The position numbers and the translations under genes are program-made. Below, in pieces: positions 57,788-64,000 of a stretch of DNA of 64,000 nt (position 1 is its first letter; the number at the start of each line of letters is the position of its first letter). The DNA comes from Hyaloperonospora brassicae (lineage: Eukaryota; Oomycota; Peronosporomycetes; Peronosporales; Peronosporaceae). The stretch covers positions 372,001 to 436,000 of the forward strand of contig CANTFL010000363.1 in NCBI GenBank assembly GCA_947650285.1, written 5' to 3'. Under the pieces are notes generated by a model, which worked only from the letters and a program-made list of their open reading frames with translations, made no database searches and had not been told where the DNA came from.

Positions 57788-58244
57788 TGAAACGGGGTGA
57801 ACCCGTTACATAAAATTGAGATCAAACTGTTTAAATTTTTGAATACTATCTATCTATATTTAATCAACATTACCCGAGAAGAGGTAATGTAGGCGCAATA
57901 ATAACCCCGAGGGTAATATTCTTGGGTGTTCCGCTTATTCGTTGATGTATACGCTGCATCAACTTAACTAATTTCCGATCTATTCTATACGCGTGCATTG
58001 GGTAGTACGCAAGCATTCACATAGGAGATTGTACTTAAATTTAGTTTGGTTAAGGCAAAGATGGTTTTCCAAAAAACATTCCTATATATAATACAGTTTT
58101 ATTTCCTCTCAGACGGAGCTTCCGAGTTCTGTTTAATTCTTCGCTCTTCCTCACGCTACGTGTACGTGACGTCGGGAGTACGCAGCCTTGTGTTCTAATA
58201 ATACAAGGTCTTACCATTTATCTGGTAAGAGCGAGTTCGTTACA
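57788..58244 (+). repeat. 5' LTR of a plus-strand Gypsy relic (457 bp)
   Basis: TGAAACGGGG to GAGTTCGTTACA. Two bases later comes TGGTAGCACTTTG (58247-58259), the same primer site as at the window edges. Several of the family's inverted repeats survive with mismatches. Confidence 0.85.
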
Positions 58245-58294
58245 CCTGGTAGCACTTTGTCGTCCGTCCAGATACCTTAATTATCTCATCCGAC

Positions 58295-60420
58295 ATGAAC
58301 ATATTTGATATGGAGGAATGATTCCACGCCACGCGTTAATGCTCTATTCATGTGAGTGACATCAAATAAAAGGCGGTACAACGAAAAAGTCCTACCGGCG
58401 GCAAAACCGCCATTAGCGCCATGTTGAAGTCCCTTGACAGGGACCAACAACATGCCGCTATAGTAAGGTTCATTTAACATGAACTTGTCGCCGAAAGAGA
58501 AAAGAATCCATGATTTACCATCAAGGATCTCAATAGGCCGAGCAGTTGAGAGAACTCAGTGCTCAACAGACAGAGCTGTCCAGACAGCAGAAATTCAATG
58601 CTGCTGTGGGCGGGAGGACACACACGCGTCGTCCCGAAATCTTGAGGATTGATATCTCCAAGCACAGAGGAGTCGAGTAAGACTCTCTGTTATTATGGTT
58701 CGTCGAACTAAACAGAGCCATATAGTCACGTCGTATTGACAATGAGCAAATGATACTTACATTTTCTCAACGTCACTTGGTAGGACGTGTTAAGACTTGG
58801 GCCTTAGGGCTCGAGATGAGCTCCCCATACGCTATTATTGCGCTAGAAGCCTATAAGACCCGGCTCAAACAGACGTTTGAACCGCCTCAGGCAGCATTCA
58901 GGGCTCGATTTGAGCTCCTGAATATTAAACAGGGTAAGAGTGATGTGCACGATTATGCTTGGCATTTACGACTCCTCGCGAGTAGTATGAGTGCTAACCC
59001 GGTAAAACACACACGTTGTTTACTGTGTTCATGCAAGGGCTTGCAGATGGTTCCGTCAAGAACCACCTGTTCCGCTTAGTGCTGGATACGCTTGAACAAG
59101 CATTATCAGCTCCGGAACAGGGAGACTTTAGCAAGCGACAGGCTCATACAAGCTCAAGCTCTTATCGCCCACCGAGGCGACAAGAGACTAAAGGTCCAGA
59201 ACCAATAGATCTAGGTTATGTTGAGAGCGATAGACCTCGCTCTTCAAACAACAAGGGATTGCAGGAGTGCAATCGCTGTCAGAAGCTAGGAAACTACGCT
59301 TACGAGTGTAGTGCCCACGCTTAGTCCAAAACAGTACTGAGCGAAATAAATGACCATTTGCCAAAACGGGCAATGGGCGTAGGTCTAACGCTGTTGCAAA
59401 ACCGCTACAGCGAAGCGGACTATTAAACAATTTTCGGGGTCTATAGGGGCGGAGCGCCGTACTGATCCAGAACCTAATGGGAAAATGCATATTTTTTGAC
59501 GAAAGTAGATCCAGATATACAAATATTGTGTGCTTCTACATTTGATAATGGGATGTCACACATCACGTCCCAGTTGCGAGTGATAAAATATTTGTCACCT
59601 CGTGCTCTCGTTGAATTTGGAACGTCGAACGACTTTGGTCGTCGCCAGTCACTAAAGGGTCGTAGGTCTAACCTTATTAAGCGCTGCATCCCTTTAACAA
59701 GGATGAAGGTGCACCTTGCCACAGGCGCATAGATTACCGTTAAGAATCGAGTAGTGGAAATCCACTACACGTTAGAGGGCTAACAGGACGATGATGACTT
59801 CATCGTACTGATTCTGGATGACAAATTTGATGACATCCTGGGATTACCTTGTTACAGAAGGTACGAGCCAAGGTTGAGCTGGCTGCATCGATCCGTGAAG
59901 ATGCCTGCCGCCTGTTCATCAGATGGCCCTCTGACGTATGTCATGGAGCGTCCACGAGCGTACGAATGTACGGCAAGGGCGTGAAATGCCTTCACTTGCG
60001 AAACGGTCGTTGGCACGACTGCACAAGACCTCAGTGACGCTAAGCATCACACTGTGGAGCAAGCTCCCTGCGGCTGTACAGAATAACAGGTAGCGCCGAG
60101 GGTAAACCACTCGAAAAAGCGCACGGACCAGGACATAGATGCTCGCCTAGCGGGCAACATACTACGACGAGCAAACAAGTTGTATACAAACGACAACGCG
60201 GTTATCCTAGGTCGACTGAAGAGTCGACCGCAGAGGATCGCTACCTGACTGTGGGTGCACAGCCATATTAATAGGACGTCGAAGGAATAAGTTCCCACGT
60301 GCTGGAGGAACAAATTTTTAAACTATTACGGGCCTAGGAATAAGGCTCTCAGCAACCTAAGCGAACAAGCCCTCAGCAGCCTGCGGAAACAAGCTACCAA
60401 GATGGTAGTAATACATTGAA
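58295..60420 (+). pseudogene. Gypsy gag and protease relic
   Basis: ATG at 58295-58297, then stops within the first 100 codons. Capsid motifs (GRVKTWALGLE, RLKQTFEPPQ) run open in 58750-59079. A frameshift leads into 59016-59324 with DTLEQALSAPEQ, PPRRQE and an intact CCHC knuckle CNRCQKLGNYAYEC. Protease follows in pieces: EFGTSNDFGRRQSLKGRR near 59612, with the DSGAS box changed, then IPLTRMKVHLATGA and, after more breaks, ILDDKFDDILGLPCYRRYE near 59810-59870. No reverse transcriptase follows. The relic ends before the LTR at 60460. Confidence 0.85.
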
Positions 60421-60459
60421 CGTTTAGTCAATGACGGATCAAGCGTAAGCGCATATACT

Positions 60460-61055
60460 TGTAGTGGATTGGTGATTGCTCTTTTAAGAAGTCGATACTA
60501 ATTCTCCACTGAAATTCAAAAGACTGACCAACGTAAGGGGTAATCCGATTACGTGTTCTTTATAGCCTTCTTCACCTTGTTTTCCCGTCGGTGAGGAGGA
60601 TTGCACTCTTCCAGGTGGACTTGTGCATATGGCAAACCTATATGTGTTTGAGACGGGGTCGAGGTTTGATTTCGGTGTGGAAGTCTTCACACCACGATCG
60701 GGGTTGACGTTATCGAATGGAAATCTTCACGAGATCACTTGTATACTTGTAGGGCGCCTGAAATAAGTCACCCTGATCTGTAACAGATTGCCTTGTCCAA
60801 ATGTAGACCTTGATTCGCGAGCCTTCTGACCACTTGAGCCGTCTCGCGATCTTGAGTCCCAAATTACAAAGGGCTTTCTGCGCCCAGTCACAGTAGGGGT
60901 GTTTTTTGCGAGTTCTTGACCCCGGCTAAACAATCTAGGGATATCACTTGATTAAAGTATGAAAATTTCTTGACGTCGGGTGGCCAATGATCCAATCCGG
61001 AATAGAAAGCGACACATGTAATTCAAATTGAATACAACAATGTTCAATGGTTACA
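60460..61055 (-). repeat. LTR family 1, copy k
   Basis: Plus-strand edges TGTAGTGGATTGG and TTCAATGGTTACA. Family order as in copy i. Contains a GGTGTG..CACACC fold around 60675-60700. Next to it on the right is the GATCGC repeat block, as with copies c and i. Confidence 0.75.
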
Positions 61056-61269
61056 AATCGAACCCAACAACCATATCCCTATACTCATACCGCAGGCATC
61101 GCAAGTCATGTGCCGCTATCTCCAGAAGATAGGAACCTTGTACTTGCGTGAAACACACTCAATATGCTTGTCCGATCGCATTCGCCCTTACATTTGCATA
61201 TTACGTCGTGTCGTCCACACTTAATGATCTTGAACACGTACCTAATCGTTGATTCTCATCGCGATCGCA

Positions 61270-61565
61270 TCCTTGATCAAGATCACCTTGCTGATCTCAT
61301 CCTTGCTGATCGCGAATCGCCTGATGCGGTACACACCAACCTGATCGCGATCACATAACTGATCGCCGGTTACGATCTCGATCGTCTTCTTGATCGCGAT
61401 CTCCTTGCTGATCGCGGATCGCCTGGTGTGATACACACCTCTCTGATCGCGATCGCATATCCGATCGCCAGTTACATCCTCGATCCTCTCCCGGATCGCG
61501 ATCACCTTGCTGATCGTGGATCGCCTGATGTGGTACACACCTCTCTGATCGCGACCGCTTATAAT
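61270..61565 (+). repeat. 102-bp tandem repeat rich in GATCGC
   Basis: Three imperfect units marked by CCTGATGCGGTACACACC-type words at 61320, 61422 and 61524 (102-bp spacing), each with several GATCGCGATC palindromes. The minus-strand open frame across it is repeat-derived. Confidence 0.8.
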
Positions 61566-62039
61566 CATCAACGTAATCTTCCCCTTGATAACACTCTTAT
61601 CTCCATGACATATACTTTTAGTCGGTCATACTTATACAATGTCGCAGTTCCTATCCTCCCCGATCTAGTATCCATTTTCTATCATATTAGCTCAATGTCG
61701 TGATCTTTCAAGGTGTGAGACCGGCGCTGCCAACAGTCAACTAAATCGAATTGACCTGCAACGCGATCAGAGTCCATATCGCGTATTTTCTTATTTGATT
61801 CACCTCAGTCGTCTTCTGCGCCGTGGGTCTCCATACAGTGTCGATCTAACTGCACACCTATCTTTCCGCTTGGTCAGTTATACCAATTCAACCCAAGCAC
61901 TGTCAACAACAAAAAAATCTAGCACCTCTCCTCCTTCCAATTTAAGTTAGTTGTATACCGGTTTTATTCGGGTGAGTCAATTCCCCTAACCCAGTGGGCA
62001 ACACGCCGGGTCGTATTCGCTTCTGTCCAGTACCCGAGT
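61566..62039. other. Spacer between GATCGC repeats and coiled-coil ORF
   Basis: No motif recognised. Parallels 10200-10640 in position. Confidence 0.4.
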
Positions 62040-63260
62040 AACTACCGCTGCTTGTGTTGATCGTCCGACGATGGCCGGCATATTGGCCGCTCTTAACGAT
62101 TGTTTAGAGAGCTACGAGGAGACCGCGAAGCATACAGCTCTTTTTAAATGCACTGAGAGAAGAGAAGAACCGCGGAGATCGCCCGGGGCAGGAGTTAAAT
62201 ATGAAGCGTTAATTCGGGGTCCAGTTGCGCGGGTATGTCAAGCAGCGTTTCGATCGCCTGTTTTCCATCGTTCAGAGTGTCCGCGAGCTCAGCGAAGAAC
62301 ATGCAAAGGTCTTAAGTAAGCGCGATGATCGGCTGGCGTGAATCCGCGACTTAAAGAAGGAGAACAAGAGCTTAATGACCTCCTTGTCTCGGTCGAGACA
62401 TCCTTGTCCGTATTCGCCTTCATTGACCCAGACTATGTTCGTCGTGATAAGGCCACTGTTCGCGCGTCTTTCGAGAAAGAGTACCGGCAATAATTTATCT
62501 CTCTCATTCAAACGTTGAAGTCCCATATTTCGCAGCTCGAGTCAATTCGAAATCGCCAGTACGACGACGATAATACATATTAGGGTGTTGATGTTCGCGA
62601 TCAGCAGAAGATTGACGATCTCGAAAACAGATTGCGTCGTTTTTTCCGCTACTTGATTAGCACAGCGGGAAGATTAATGATGATAAAAGCGATCTAGATT
62701 TACTGCAAATAAGCGATGGCAGATTTCCACCCCGAAACTGCGCGTCAATAACGTTTGGAACAAAACCGGGAAAACGCTCGAGATGTCACGATAGCTGGTC
62801 GTGACCTTGCTGTCGTGACCTTGCTGTCGCTGACCGCTTTATCGTCGGTCTCAATAAACCCAGCTGGCTTCTGGCCTTCCGTTTACATTAGCGTATACTC
62901 CAGTTTCTTCGAAAAGAAAACACCCCTGAAGCGACAGCAGATCTGGTCTCCTATACAAAAACTTACTCAAGCTGCAGGAGCATCCTCTTCGTTGACCCCG
63001 ACCTTAATTTTGGATGAGAGCTGTCCTCGAAAACGCCTTTGGGGTCTACGCGATCTTGTCCAGTTATCCAATCAGTCGACTCGGTGCAGACAGATGATTT
63101 TAAGCCACAGGACAAGATGCCGGAATCAAACAAGTTAGACCCGCGTACGAACTCATGGAAGCCCGCTTTGACCCCGCGATCAGCTCCTCCCACTCGATTA
63201 GCTTAGACGGATTCAGCGGATGATCCCAAACAGTTATCTGGTTCACTTCAAACGCTCGAC
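62040..63260 (+). pseudogene. Second copy of the coiled-coil ORF remnant
   Basis: From the ATG at 62071 the frame reads MAGILAALNDCLESYEETAK. In shifted frames come a VKQRFDRLF segment near 62240, a VRELSEEHAKVLSKRDDRLA segment near 62280-62340, a coiled-coil piece VDVRDQQKIDDLENRLRRFF near 62590-62650 and a tail LKPQDKMPESNKLD..TPRSAPPTRLA near 63100-63200 parallel to 11752-11900. At least four breaks. Cut by the Gypsy LTR starting 63286. Its position beyond a minus-sense LTR and GATCGC block matches the 9.3-12.7 kb region. Confidence 0.6.
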
Positions 63261-63285
63261 TTTCCCCAATATACTGAATCCACAC

Positions 63286-63675
63286 TGTAACGGGGCAGCC
63301 CGTTACATGAAATTGTCACTTTAAGGAAAGTGACAATAAAGAATATAAAGATGGATATTCTTTAAACAATATCACCAAAGCGGTGATATTGAAGGGTAGA
63401 CCAAAGGGTCTGTTCATTGGTTGATATCGTGATGATATCAACCCACCAATCGCCGCAAGACGCGCGCAATGAGTGGTGACGAGACGTCACCATACATGCA
63501 GGTATATTAGTATAATTGAATTAAGTCAAACGAAGAGACAGTAGTTTAAAGACTTAATTTATTAATATAACAGTTCTACTTTTACCCTACCTACGCTTCC
63601 TCGCTCGCCACGTGTACGTCCGTCGGGGCACCCAAATCCCTTGCGTTAAGTTACGCAAGGGTGTGCCCCGTTACA
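63286..63675 (+). repeat. 5' LTR of right Gypsy copy (390 bp), hairpin-rich
   Basis: TGTAACGGGG to CCCCGTTACA. Perfect inverted repeats in order: 63286-63294/63299-63307, 63313-63322/63327-63336, 63339-63346/63355-63362, 63367-63376/63382-63391, 63419-63428/63434-63443, 63474-63481/63485-63492, 63638-63646/63653-63661, the last nested in 63624-63631/63663-63670. Confidence 0.9.
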
Positions 63676-63677
63676 CC

Positions 63678-63690
63678 TGGTAGCACTTTG
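63678..63690 (+). promoter_or_regulatory. Probable primer-binding site of the right Gypsy copy
   Basis: TGGTAGCACTTTG two bases after the LTR, same sequence and spacing as at 1119-1131 (minus) and 58247-58259. Confidence 0.65.
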
Positions 63691-63725
63691 TAGTCCTTCC
63701 AAGGACCACATCATCCAACATAAAC

Positions 63726-64000
63726 ATGTTGGATGAAGAAGACACCTTTCACGCCACGCGTGAAGGGTTTACCCATTTGAGTGACATCGAATGGGGTGCG
63801 GTAGAACGAATGAGTTCTACCGTAGGCGAACTCGTCGTCAGCACCATGTTGGAGTCTCTAGACAGAGACCAACAACATGCTGCTATCGCCAAGTTCATTC
63901 ACAATGAACTTGCTCTCGAGAGGGAGAAAGTAGCCTTGCTTCACCAGCAAGGCTCTCAACAGGCCGAGCAGTTGAGAGAACTCGGTGCTCAACAGACGGA
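63726..64000 (+). CDS. Gypsy gag, N-terminal part, open at right window edge
   Basis: ATG at 63726-63728, inside the right arm of a perfect 11-bp hairpin (63711-63721/63726-63736). Reads MLDEEDTFHATREGFTHLSD and on without a stop to the edge, matching the left-edge gag. Upstream of it the left copy has ATGAACATG where this copy has ATAAACATG, so this copy starts two codons later. More perfect hairpins: 63748-63754/63758-63764, 63799-63807/63814-63822, 63854-63859/63864-63869, 63890-63899/63903-63912, 63932-63940/63946-63954. Confidence 0.9.
   Translation, partial: MLDEEDTFHATREGFTHLSDIEWGAVERMSSTVGELVVSTMLESLDRDQQHAAIAKFIHNELALEREKVALLHQQGSQQAEQLRELGAQQT

Noticed and set aside
1..64000. Secreted effector genes (signal peptide with RXLR or LxLFLAK motifs)
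   Set aside because: I looked for these because of the oomycete signature and saw none that hold up.

Overview
This window looks like a gene-poor, transposon-packed stretch of an oomycete nuclear genome (Phytophthora / downy mildew type). That assignment is an inference. The broken polyproteins read like the Ty3/Gypsy, chromodomain-Gypsy, Copia, FAR1-type Mutator-like (MULE) and DDE transposase families I associate with oomycetes. I found no host housekeeping gene, rRNA or CRISPR array, and no secreted RXLR-type effector. Almost every coding trace is part of a mobile element, and most are broken.

Layout. 1-1523: the 5' end (LTR, primer site, open gag) of a young Gypsy copy that runs off the left edge on the minus strand. 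1524-4894: unassigned sequence with one hairpin. 4895-9881: a head-to-tail array of three LTRs and two short internals, period 2219 bp. 9882-15170: probably the long 3' part of a related element, with a plus-strand coiled-coil ORF followed by a minus-strand integrase with chromodomain. 16399-16562: a Copia RNase H scrap. 17720-21947: a MULE with terminal inverted repeats, a broken transposase and other reading frames on both strands. 24490-24612: the end of a second MULE. 25374-31640: a second LTR/internal tandem array (period about 2.6 kb) whose internals each carry the same 442-bp solo LTR. 32505-34597: a DDE transposase remnant. 36356-41567: more LTRs of that family and an inverted copy of the array. 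43195-49681: a nearly full-length but dead Gypsy element, with an internal inversion and a 531-bp insertion. 49682-57787: LTR fragments, one inverted-repeat pair and unassigned sequence. 57788-60420: a Gypsy LTR, gag and protease remnant. 60460-63260: another LTR followed by a plus-strand ORF of the 10.6-kb type. 63286-64000: a second young Gypsy copy running off the right edge.

The most striking observation is structural. In the Gypsy family whose LTRs begin TGTAACGGG, the LTRs and the coding DNA are packed almost end to end with short, mostly perfect inverted repeats (arms 7-11 bp, usually small loops). This is sharpest in the two young copies at the window edges. It is still visible in the pol region of the decayed 43-49 kb copy. 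I did not notice it in the MULE or DDE-transposase stretches.

How things fit together: nesting gives a relative history. The 442-bp solo LTR went into the short element before that element was tandemly and invertedly duplicated. The 531-bp insert and the inversion hit the 43-49 kb Gypsy after it had integrated. The right-edge Gypsy probably landed at the end of the 60-63 kb element. The two edge copies point outward in opposite directions, so they form a long inverted repeat around the whole window.
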